64,000 bases of DNA from NCBI GenBank assembly GCA_026122225.1, contig JANEZZ010000522.1, positions 1,240,001 through 1,304,000 of the forward strand, read 5' to 3'. The notes under the pieces are model-generated. The model saw nothing but the letters and a program-made list of their open reading frames with translations, ran no database searches and was not told where the DNA came from. Both the position numbers and the translations under genes were made by a program. The stretch comes from Heloderma charlesbogerti. Its lineage: Eukaryota; Chordata; Lepidosauria; Squamata; Helodermatidae. Below, piece by piece: positions 44,466-53,631 of this stretch (the stretch's first letter is position 1; each line of letters starts with the position of its first letter).

Positions 44466-45083
44466 TAGAGATGTACGAATCCCACTCACCCGTCCGTTCC
44501 AGGGCATCAGTGGTGGGGGGGAGGTGCTCTGTCCCTCCCCCCAGAATCCTCCCCGGCCGGTTCTGCTCCGCGGCAACTCTGCGGAGCCACTGGCCAGGGC
44601 CGGCCACAGCCAGAATTCCTGTTGGTGCTGGGCTGCTGCGGCCGCAAATGGCGGCCGCTACGCCAGCTGCCATTTGCGTGGCTGCCTTTTGCCGTGATAG
44701 GCTACGTAAATACTTACGTAGCCTATCACGACGAAGAGCAGGGGCACAAATGGCGTGGTGGCCGCCATTTGCACCCCTGCTCTTTGCTGTGATAGCCTAC
44801 GTAAGTATTCACGTAGCCGATCACGGGAAAAGGCAGCCACGCAAATGGTGGCCGCTACGATGGCCGCCATTTGCGGCCGCAGTAGCCCGGCAGCGGCTGG
44901 GAGACCAGCTGGAGCAGCTGCATCCGCTGCCGCGTCCACTGCCGCCGCCGCCAGGTAAGCTCCGTCCCGGGGGGATTCTGCGGGGTGGTGGAGGGGAGGC
45001 CGTACCGCCACGGATTCCAGGGGGGCAGATTCTAAAGAATCTGGTCTCACTGGAGTCCATGGCGGAATTCTCTGACATCCCTA
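44466..45083 (+). mobile_element. HP-family element F in CR1 (618 bp, perfect TSD)
   Basis: TSD CTAGCAAC on both sides (44458-44465 and 45084-45091). The left end is TAGAGATGTACGAATCCCACTCACC and the right end GGCGGAATTCTCTGACATCCCTA. The palindrome 44632-44884 (axis near 44758) is built from CGCAAATGGCGGCC, TAGGCTACGTAAA and a central CAAATGGCGTGGTGG hairpin. The right domain keeps GCCAGGTAAGCTCCGTCCCGGGG. Confidence 0.93.
44632..44884. repeat. Palindrome core of element F
   Basis: The arms of about 126 bp are mirrored: GCTGCGGCCGCAAATGGC at the left and GCCATTTGCGGCCGCAGT at the right. Between them, two TAGGCTACGTAA hairpins flank the central AAATGGCGTGGTGGCCGCC hairpin. Confidence 0.92.
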
Positions 45084-45606
45084 CTAGCAACTGGTGTACG
45101 TAGGCTTACAGCCTTTGATACTGGAGGTAGCATAGAGGCATCAGGACTGGTAGCCACTGACAGCCTTCTCCAGGAATTTGTCTAACCCCCTTTTAAAGCC
45201 ATCCAAATTGATGGCCATCACTACATCCTGTGGCAGCAAATTCCATAGTTTAACTATGTGCTGTGTGAAGAAGTAGTACTTCCTTTTATCTGTGCTGAAT
45301 CTCCACCAATCAGCTTCATGGGATGACCTTGGGTTCTAGTATTGCGAGAGAGGGAGAAAAATGTCTCTCTATCCACATTCTCCACACTTATGCATAATTT
45401 TGTACACCTATATCATGTCTCCCCTTACCGTCTTTTTTTCCAAGGTAAACAATCCCAGCTGTTGTAACCTTCCCTCATAGGGAAGATGGCAGAGAATTTC
45501 TCCATGAATCTTCGGGAGGCCGAGTGCCGACGCATTCAGCCCCCCGAAAGTGTTGGGGAAATTCTCTGCCGGCCCCCCGCCCCCCCCCGCCGGGATGGGA
45601 CTTACC

Positions 45607-46136
45607 TGTCAGGGTGGACAGTGAGCCCATAGAATCCCAGAGTAGTTCTGATTCTGAGGAAGAGCAGTCGCTCCTGGGAGAAGAGCGCGCTCCACTTTCC
45701 CAGGGCCCACAGGCGACGGAGATTCCTCCCACCAGCATTCCTAGATTAGAAAGCAGTCCAGGGAGTGACCGAGCAGAGATAGCAGACTTGGTGGATGCGT
45801 GACGCAGACGCAGAAAGCGGCGCCAGATGGAGGGCGCGGAAAGGAGGCGAAGTGCCAGGTTGGCGCACAAACAACGGCTGCGCCCAGAGGCTCCAAGGGA
45901 AAAGGGGAGGGACTCTCCCTAGTCCTTAAGTTCAGGGGTCTGCCAGTAATTCCCTTTCAAATGGGGACCAACTGTTTCAACTTAGGGCATAGGTACTCTG
46001 CTGCTCAGATCTAGTTGCTACCTGTAGAGTTGTTAAGTTGTAAAAGAAGAATAAAACTTTGAAAGGAATCCCTTTGTCTGTGTCTGGACTTGGCTACTGG
46101 ATTAGACTGAGAGAGGCCTCCAAGGAGCCCTTGACA
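45607..46136 (+). mobile_element. Solo LTR (Gypsy-like), 530 bp
   Basis: It starts TGTCAGGG and ends CCTTGACA, with 5-bp inverted tips TGTCA/TGACA. The flanks TTACC (45602-45606) and TTACT (46137-46141) match at 4 of 5, fitting a 5-bp TSD. An AATAAA signal lies near 46051. A frame from about 45800 encodes a very basic stretch with RRRSARL, preceded by an acidic Ser/Glu-rich stretch, which I recall from squamate Gypsy-like LTRs. No internal gag/pol is present, so recombination between two LTRs is likely. Confidence 0.82.
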
Positions 46137-46249
46137 TTACTGTGGCCGAATGTCCCTCTTGGCGGCGGGTCCCGGCAGCGGTTCGGCAGCGGTTCGGCGG
46201 GGGCGGGGGCGGTGGCCGGTCTCCCGACCGGCTGCTGCTGCCGCCATTA

Positions 46250-46785
46250 CAAAATAAAAAAGTAAAAACAAAAACAAAAACACACACCCGTGATAGGCTA
46301 CGTGACGATTTACGTAGCCTATCACGGCTAGATTTCCAAAGTCAGCCGTGATAGGCTACGTAAATCGTCACGTAGCCTATCACGGGTGACTTTGAAAAAA
46401 AAAAGAAAAAGCGCATACGCAAATGGCGGCGGCCCATGGGCGCCGCCATTTGCGTTCTTTATTTTGGCACGTCTAGTCTACATAAAGATTTACGTAGACT
46501 ACGGCGAAAATAAGGGCAATGCAAATAGCGTTCCCTTATTTTCACCGTAGTCTACGTAAATCTTTACGTAGACTAGACGTGCCAAAATACGGAATGCAAA
46601 TGGCGGCGCCCATGGGCCGTTGCCATTTGCGTATGCGCTTTTTTTTCCCCAAAAGTCACCCGTGATAGGCTACATGACGATTTACGTAGCCTACCACGGC
46701 TGACTTTGGAAATCTAGCCATGATAGGCTACGTTAATCGTTACGTAGCCTATCACGGGGTTTGGGGTTTTTTTTTCACTTTTTCT
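46250..46785. repeat. Hierarchical palindrome core of element E
   Basis: The axis is near 46517, between GGGCAATGCAAATAGCG and its partner. From the outside in: two GATAGGCTACGT hairpins per side joined by a GACTTTG...CAAAGTC-type linker, a CGCAAATGGCGGCGCCCATG hairpin, and an AGTCTACGTAAA hairpin, all mirrored. Arms are about 265 bp with few mismatches. Confidence 0.92.
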
Positions 46786-47003
46786 TTCATGGCCGGGGAG
46801 ACGGGGCGCTTCTCCCCGGCCTGAATTTCGGCTGGGCAAGGCGGGGTGCCTCCCCCCCCTCACCTGGACTTTGCGGGGAGAAGCGAAGCGCCTCCCCCCC
46901 ACCGCGAAGCAAGCTGCGGGACAAGGTAAGTCCCTTTCGTCCATCCCTATGCTCCAGCCCCTTGATAATGTTAGTTGCCCTTTTCTGCACTTTTTCCAGC
47001 TCT

Positions 47004-47008
<5 letters not shown>

Positions 47009-47055
<47 letters not shown>
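47009..47055. repeat. (TA)n microsatellite inside CR1
   Basis: About 23 TA units replace CR1 sequence after TTCCAGCTCTACAATAA. Confidence 0.95.
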
Positions 47056-47057
<2 letters not shown>

Positions 47058-47068
47058 AGAGGTGACCA

Positions 47069-47463
47069 GGGCTTTCTTCACACAGAGCTTTTATCCTGTG
47101 ATTGAGATTGCTTCTTCACGGAAGTTTGCGGGCTCTTTACATGACGCTGTGAACCTCCAATGCATCTCCTGCACAAAATGCCCTTTGTTCCATTTTTAAA
47201 TAGATCGCAGAAAATGAGCTATCAAATTACTCCATTGTGTTCTGCTTGAGTTCCCTCTGTGAAAAGAGGGAAAGTGGCAAGAAGAGGCGCGAGATCAATG
47301 AAAGATAATGGAAGACTCAGATACGGGGAGAAGGGGGGGGAGGGGAGGGGAGGGGATGGGGGAAAGGAAGCAGGTGAAAAAGGGAGTTGTGCTCCTGCAT
47401 TTAAAATGGAAGAAGAAAGCCCCATTTTAAATGCAGGATTTTAGGCTGGTGTAGAGATGCCCC
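47069..47463. mobile_element. Unknown insertion of about 395 bp in CR1
   Basis: CR1 reads GGTGACCAG before and CCAGAACTG after this block, and homologous CR1 runs from GGTGACCAG straight into AACTG. The edges GGGCTTTCTTCACACAG and CTGGTGTAGAGATGCCC are imperfect inverted matches. The interior has a (GGGGA)n tract and a short ATTTAAAATGG hairpin. It is probably a small TIR element with an unclear TSD. Confidence 0.6.
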
Positions 47464-48700
47464 AGAACTGTTCACAGTATTCTAAGTGTGGTCACACCAT
47501 AGATTTGTATAAAAGCAGTATGATACTGGCAGTTTTATTCTCAATTTCTTTTGTAATTATGCTTAACATAAGAGTTTGCCTTTTTTTACAGCAGCTACAC
47601 ACTGGGTCAACATTTTCATCAAGCTGTCCACCACAACTCCAAGATCTCTTTCTGGGTCTGTCACCACTAGCTCAGATCCCATCAGGTTATACTTGAAGTT
47701 GGGATTTTTTGCCCCAGTGTGCATCACTTTACACTTGCTTACATTGACCTCTTTGCTATTTAGATGCCCATTCTCCCAGCTTGGAGAGATCCTTTTGGAG
47801 CGCCACACCAAATAATTTGGTGGCATCAGTAAACATGGCCACTTCACTACTCACTCCTAATTACACATCATTTATGAAAAGGTTGAAAAGCATTGGTCCC
47901 TATACAGATCCCTGTGAGACTCCACTGTTCACATCCCTCCACTGGGAGAATTTACCATTTATTCCTACTCTCTGCTTTCTGTTCTTTAACCAGTTACTGA
48001 TCCATAAGAGGACCAGTCCTCTTATTCCATAACTGCTAAATTTGCTCAGGAGTCTTTAAGGAGGGACTTTGTCAAAAGCCTTTTGGAAGTCCAGATAAGC
48101 AATGTTGATCAGATCACCCCTCTCTACAAGTTTATTGACTCTCAAAGAACTCTAAAAAGTTAGTGAGACAGGACTTACCTTTGTGGAAGCCACCTTTTTC
48201 AGCAGGGCTTGTCCTTCTATATGCATTCTAATTTTATCTTTATTTATGTCTTCAGCCAATTAACCTGGAACAGATGTTAAGGTAACTGGCCTGTAATTTC
48301 CTTGATTCCCCCCTGGATCTCTTTTTAAAAACTGGTGTTAAATTGGTCATCTTCCAGTCCTCTGGTACATAGACTGATCTTAGGGACATACTGCATATTT
48401 TTCTTTAGAAGATCAGCAATTTCATATTTGAGTTCTTTAAGAGCATTAGAATGGATACCATCTGGGCCCAGTGATTTATTTACATTCAATTTGTCAATAA
48501 GGTTCAGAACGTCATCTTTTGTTACCACTATTTGCCTCAGTTCCGCAGATTCCTTTCCTGAAAATACCAGTTCAGGCACATGTATCTGTCCAATATCTTC
48601 TGCAGTGAAGACAGAGGAGAATAATTCATTTAGCTTCTCTGCAACCTCCTTATCCTCCTTTAGTACTCCTTTAACTAAAGGAATGCTTTTTTGCATCTCT
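47464..48700 (-). pseudogene. CR1 ORF2 reverse transcriptase remnant
   Basis: Frames on the minus strand give, in order: KEVAEKLNELFSSVFTAED and VLNLIDKLNVNKSLGPDGIH (N-terminal RT), NIAYLDFQKAFDKVP near 48080 (first catalytic-Asp motif), VNSGVSQGSV and PMLFNLFINDV near 47900. MFTDATKLFG follows at the active-site motif, where CR1 normally has FADD, so the second Asp is Ala. Last comes VNVSKCKVMHTGAKNPNFK near 47730. Several frameshifts and stops separate these pieces. The active-site change plus the insertions make it non-functional. Confidence 0.88.
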
Positions 48701-49142
48701 TATTGTCTGCTTGCATCTCCTTTTTGCAAGTTTGTGCTTCATTTTGTTTACCTCATTTAGGCAAGACTTCCATTTTCTGAAGGAAGCCCTCTTTTCTCTA
48801 ATAGCTTCCTTGACACTGTTCATTAAGCATGTGACATCTTGGACTTCATGCTACCTTTCCTAACTCGTGGTATACATCTTAGTTGAGCTTCTATTATTGT
48901 GGTTTTGAATAACCTCCAAGCATTTTGAAGGGATTTAACCCTCTTGACTCCCCCTTTCAACTTCTTTTCACCAGTTCCTTCATTTTAGAGACATTTCCTC
49001 TTCTGAAGTCAAATGTGACTGTGTTGGACTTCCTTGGCAATTTTCCACCCTAAATCAGATGGCACTGCAGTCACTGTTTCCAACTGGTTCAACAACATTT
49101 ACATCTCTTACTAGTAGATCCTGGGAAACATAGATCCTGGGC
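48701..49142 (-). mobile_element. CR1 inter-domain segment (endonuclease end to RT)
   Basis: The minus strand contains the basic stretch usual between the CR1 endonuclease and RT (lysine-rich, around AAAACTTCCATTTTCTGAAGG inverse). Homology is carried mainly by position between the flanking CR1 domains. Confidence 0.55.
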
Positions 49143-49495
49143 AACATATATTTACATAGCCTATCATGGCAAAAGACAGGGGCGCAAATGGCGGCAGCTA
49201 CGGCAGCCGCCATTTGCGTTCCTGCCTATTGCCGTGATAGGCTACATATATATTTACATAGCCTATCACGGCAAAAGACAGGGACGCAAATGGCGGTGGC
49301 TATGGCAGCCGCCATTTGCGTCCCTGCACAGCCCAGCAGCCAGAAGTCCGGCTATGGGCGGCCCCAGCTGGCGGCTCCGCGGAGTCGCCGCAGAGCGGAG
49401 CCAGCCAGGGAGAATTTTGGGGGGAGGAACAGAGCACCTCCCCCCCCCTCCGCAAATGACCCCGGACAAAACGGTGAGTCAGTTTCATACATCCC
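49143..49495 (-). mobile_element. HP-family element I, truncated, in CR1
   Basis: It ends CGGTGAGTCAGTTTCATACATCCCTA, the inverse of the family left end. It contains two TAGGCTACATATATATTTACATAGCC hairpins and two AAATGGCGG...CCGCCATTTGCG hairpins plus a GGAGCCAGCCAGGGAGAATTTTGG GC-rich block. The family right end is missing: the sequence starts abruptly with ATATTTACATAGCCTATC. No TSD. Confidence 0.82.
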
Positions 49496-49499
49496 TACT

Positions 49500-49672
49500 A
49501 TATCTAGGTTCTCCTTTAAAAACAGGTACTCCAACTCTCCCATTTTGGCTTGGAGGCTTCTAACATTTGCATAGAAACACCTATGCATGGTTTCCCTTCC
49601 CAGATGTCTCTGGTGTGTGCATCTTCTGCTATGGCACTTAGGCCTCTTTGACTGGCTATTCTGTTTCACCAT
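49500..49672 (-). pseudogene. CR1 ORF2 endonuclease N-terminus, cut by HP insertion
   Basis: The minus-strand frame reads CFYANVRSLQAKMGELEYLF and LKENLDIVGMYETD, the start of the apurinic-type endonuclease of CR1 ORF2. Immediately after that, the HP element at 49143-49495 interrupts it. The usual TETW motif reads YETD at the junction. Confidence 0.85.
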
Positions 49673-49920
49673 ATGCTCATGGTTTATTGCCTCCCCTTCT
49701 ACATTTGGGCAATCAAAAACATTTTCATTTTCATCCCTTTGGGATGATTTAACCCGAACTGGATGCTTCCCAGCTTTTGTTGGCTTTCCCCCAGGGTTTA
49801 GTTTTAAGCCTGTTCTGCCATATTTTTATGTTTAGCACCAGCAGTCTGGTTCTATTTTGGTTCAAGTGGAACCCATCCCTCTTGTATAGGCCTGGCTTGT
49901 CCCAAAATGTTCCCCGGTGC

Positions 49921-50322
49921 CTAACAAATCTGAACCCCTCCTCCCTGTACCACCATCTTGTCCATGCATTGAGACTCCTCAGCTTTGCCCCGTCTAGCTG
50001 GTACTATGTGTGGAACAAGTAGCATTTCAGAGAAAGCCACCTTGGTGGTCCTGGGTTTCAATCTCCTACCTAGCAACCTACATTTGGTTTCCAAGACCTC
50101 ACAACTACATTTCCCCACATCATTGGTACCAACATGGACCATGACTACTGACTCTGCCCCAGTATTAGCTCTTAGGCTATCTAGATGATGCGTGATATCC
50201 ACAACCTTTGCACCAGGCAGGCAATTTACCGTGCAGTCTACATGCCCATCACAAACCCAGCTGTCTATATGTCTAATGATTGAATCTCCCACTACCATAA
50301 GCCCCCCTCCCCCAGAAGGCAC
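49921..50322 (-). pseudogene. CR1 ORF1 esterase (SGNH-like) domain
   Basis: The minus-strand frame of about 130 residues contains VVGDSIIRHIDSWV (the GDS motif with the nucleophile Ser) and VVMVHVGTNDVG (the GxND motif). Both are typical of the esterase-like ORF1 of CR1 LINEs. Upstream 5' CR1 sequence follows to about 51440. The frame is open over this domain, but the element as a whole is broken. Confidence 0.85.
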
Positions 50323-50679
50323 ATCCTTGGCACGAGAGGATATTTGCTCATCTTCTAAGGAATGGTCCCTTCCCTCTCCCTCAGAATGACACCCTCCTTC
50401 CCCAAGACCCCCTTCTCTGTGACAGCAGAGAAGCTGTCACCCTAGGAGTGGGACACAGCTATTAGGTTCCTGAAGGTCTCATCCACCAACTTCCCTGCCT
50501 CTCTTAGTTTCTCCAAGTCAGCAACCTTGGCTTCAAGGAAATTGTTCTCTGAGAAACAGGAACTCACTCATTACATCGAGCACACACCCACAATTTTTGT
50601 CCAGCAGGCAGATAGTCATTCATGTGGCACTCAGTGTAATACACTGGATAGCCCCCGCAGCCCTGCTTTCTGCCTTGAT

Positions 50680-50720
50680 AACTGGTTTATGTTGTTGTTG
50701 TTATTATTATTATTATTATT
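50680..50720 (+). repeat. (GTT)n/(ATT)n microsatellite
   Basis: GTTGTTGTTATTATTATTATTATT within the CR1 5' region. Confidence 0.85.
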
Positions 50721-51671
50721 GCTATTATTGGGTTTGTTTACCTGGAAAACTAAGTTGTTACTAGGAGAAGGTGGGGAATTTATTTATAGTTATTTATTTA
50801 CAGTTACTTACTATGAGTAGGGAAGGAAGAGTTTATTGCCCTGGCTTCCTCAGCCTGTTGCTAAACTCGAACAGGTGCTTACTCACTTGGGATAAATCTT
50901 TTTCTGTGCTTCACTTAAAGAACTGCTTTTTAAGGCCTAAAACCTGAGCCTACACTGAGCCCAAACTGAAGCTAGCCTACACTTCTTTTTTTGTTTGTAA
51001 ACAGACTCTTCCACTAGTTCATTCTGTACAGTGGCTCTTGTCAATACAGACATATGAATTGCTGCAGGGGGGGAGGGGCTTTCTAAGTTTGGGATTAATT
51101 TAGATGTGTTGGGGATTCTCTTCAACCACTCAGGAATCTCTGTTACAGCAAGGCTGCAAGACCTGTAAATTGTTGCTGGATTCCCCCAATGGGATTTAGC
51201 TCCCTGCTGTAAGTTTGTAAGGAATTAGCCTTCTGGGATTTTGCTTCCTTTGCTGTGCCCTTGTTTTGGCTTCAGCTGATAACTTATGAGTTGTAAATGA
51301 TTACCTGAAATAATTTAATAGATAATTAAGCAATTACACTTACCTTCTCCTTGCACAGGTGCTTAACTCACTTGTGTTCTGATGCTTTGTTACTGGAGCT
51401 GAGATGCTTCATCATTGGGGCTCCTTGTGCTTGGAGAGCTGTTGTTTTGTACTGTTGCGTGTGGTATTTATTCAACAACAGTGATAGTTGGTCCATCCCT
51501 CACTTTAGGAATGGGCACTGTGTTCTGAAGTCAGCTTTGTGAAACAGAGGTAATCGTGACAGATTTTATTTCTGGATGTGCTTACTGTAGGAATACCATT
51601 ACAGATTCTAGGTGTTGGTGGGAGGTAGGTTTCTCTAAGGGGTAGGATTTTCAGCAAGGTTTACTGGCCAC

Positions 51672-51964
51672 GTGTGACGCAGAGTGGTAGGCGGCAGTAT
51701 TGCAACCGAAACTCTTCCCACGACCTGAGTTCGATCCCAGCAGAAGCCGGGTCTCAGGTAGCCGGCTCAGGTCGACTCAGCCTTCCATTGTTCCGAGGTC
51801 GGTAAAATGAGTACTCAGCTTGCTGGGGGAAAGGTAGTCACGACTGGGGAAGGCAATAGCAAACCACCCCGCTATAGTCTGCCATGGAAACACCATCATA
51901 AGCGGCATTCCTCTAGGGGTCAGTAATGACCCAGTGCTTGCACAGGAGGAAGATTTCCTTTCCA
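51672..51964 (+). mobile_element. Sauria-type SINE with 10-bp TSD
   Basis: The flanks TACTGGCCAC (51662-51671 and 51965-51974) are identical. The body is the same as at 25148-25434: GACGCAGAGTGGTAGGCGG, GAGTTCGATCCC, GTAGCCGGCTCAGGTCGAC, and 3' GGGTCAGTAATGACCCAGTG, then GCTTGCACAGGAGGAAG. The BovB-like 3' end is better preserved here. Confidence 0.93.
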
Positions 51965-51974
51965 TACTGGCCAC

Positions 51975-52602
51975 TCTTAAATTATATGCAAGATTAAATT
52001 GTAAAATAGTAACAACTGCAAGTACAACAACAAAACTCAAACATATGTAGTATATATTAGGAACATTTCTTGTGGTTACTTTTTAAAATTTCTCATAACT
52101 ATAGTAATGTTATCATCACAGGTTAGGCAGTGACAACTCTTTTAAAAACAAATAAATGTGTGTCTTTGGTATGCATACCTGGTGCACAGACCTATTCAAG
52201 TGTTTTATTATAATTGTCACTCAGTGCCCAAGACCAGTAAGCTGGCCCAAAAGAAAGGTGCTTCTGAGGAATGCCTGTGGCCTACAACTCCGGGGTGAAG
52301 GAATAACGGCTGCCCCTGAACTCCCTAAATGATGCTCCTGTTTTCCTGTTAGAAAATTCCTTTGTATATACCTTCCATAAGTCAATGGCTGCTAAACAAG
52401 TGTTTCTCCAGCTCTTCTCTCAAACCCTTCCTCGACGGGTATAACATGTGGCCTACTACAGTAGCTCAGCCAGGAAGGTTATTTTTCAGAGAAAGCAGTG
52501 CTTTGGTTTAGGAAAACAACAGATGTTTTATTTCTCAACTCCTGGTCACATAGTTCAGGATTCTAATTCTCCTCACAGGTCTTCCCCTCTAGATAAGTCA
52601 TC

Positions 52603-52664
<62 letters not shown>

Positions 52665-53360
52665 CTTGCCAGGCCTTTAGGCTTCCAGAACTCCCCCTGG
52701 CCTTCAGGGCCTGTCTCTTCACATACACTCCTTCCAGTACGCACTGACTTTAAAGATTCGTAAGGCATACAATTTGCCAGGATTTATGGCTAGGGTTAAA
52801 TTGGCTAGCTATTCACAGCTTGCTGCCTAATCTGTCACCAAATAGATATTTGCAAAGTGTGTAATTGCACTTGAAGAAATGGGCCCAGCCAGCATGGTGG
52901 TGACAGACAGGGCAAAGCAGTATCCCTGGCAGCTGTAGGAATAGCAGCATTTGGAAGCTGAAAAGGCGGCACCTCCCAGGAGCCAGAAAGGGACCAGCCA
53001 GCTAGAGGCAAATGCTGGCGCCACACAGAATGCTCTGGCCATGAACGTCAGGCTCTGTGGACACTGGATTCCTCTTAACATATTGCAGTGCCCTCAAGAC
53101 AAGATAAATTGATGGTTGAGTCACTTTTTTCTTTTTCTTCTTGGTGGTGCTATCCTGCTCTTAGAATATTCTTGGTAAACCAACCAATTATCTTTGTTTG
53201 CTTTAGTGAAGCACATGATTCCCCCCTTTAGAAATGAATTTAGTTCTGACACCTTTCAGCCAACACAGTATTGGACTGAGTAACAGAGAGCTAACTATAT
53301 ACTTAAAAGAACATTGTCTTTTCTGTCTTAAAAAAAAAAAAACCAGAAACCAGCTAAGAC
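51975..53360. other. Unclassified DNA with (CT)n(CA)n
   Basis: 52607-52662 is a compound (CT)n(CA)n microsatellite. No gene is supported. Confidence 0.5.
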
Positions 53361-53364
53361 ATTT

Positions 53365-53398
<34 letters not shown>

Positions 53399-53410
53399 AG
53401 ACAGACAGAC

Positions 53411-53447
<37 letters not shown>

Positions 53448-53448
53448 C
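53361..53448 (+). repeat. (GT)n and (GATA)n microsatellites
   Basis: (GT)n runs at 53364-53398, then ACAGACAGAC, then about nine GATA units at 53411-53448, close to the L2 tail. Confidence 0.95.
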
Positions 53449-53498
53449 AATAAATCACAATAAATGTTGTCAAAAAGCAGGGTATGAATAGCTAATTG

Positions 53499-53529
<31 letters not shown>

Positions 53530-53631
53530 TAATCGCCCATCTGGCTGGTCACCCAGCCACTCTGGGCGATGTACAACAACAAAACAGTTAAAACAATACA
53601 ATTCTACATTAAAAACATCATACAAAATACC

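Larger units (their letters stand above)
45482..46949 (-). mobile_element. HP-family element E in CR1, itself carrying a solo LTR
   Basis: It lies in inverse orientation. It starts with GGCAGAGAATTTCTCC...GGAGGCCGAGTGCCGACGCATT (family right end) and ends GGTAAGTCCCTTTCGTCCATCCCTA (left end). Without the LTR it is about 0.93 kb, full length. The core palindrome is at 46250-46785. No clean TSD is visible: the CR1 target holds TAGGGAAGATG, which resembles the element end, and left-edge bases seem to be lost there. Confidence 0.85.
44311..51440 (-). mobile_element. Large CR1 LINE copy, minus strand, interrupted by later insertions
   Basis: The 3' end at 44311 has repeated AAGAACAT units, then GCTGGATCAGACCAAGGGTCC and the 3' UTR/C-terminal region (45092-45480, with GCCATCACTACATCCTGTGG). 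Reverse transcriptase follows at 47464-48700, the endonuclease start at 49500-49660 and the ORF1 esterase at 49921-50322, with 5' sequence fading out near 51440. Insertions: HP copies 44466-45083, 45482-46949 and 49143-49495, a (TA)n tract at 47009-47055 and an unknown element at 47069-47463. A near-complete CR1 is rare because most copies are 5'-truncated. The 5' limit is approximate. Confidence 0.85.
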
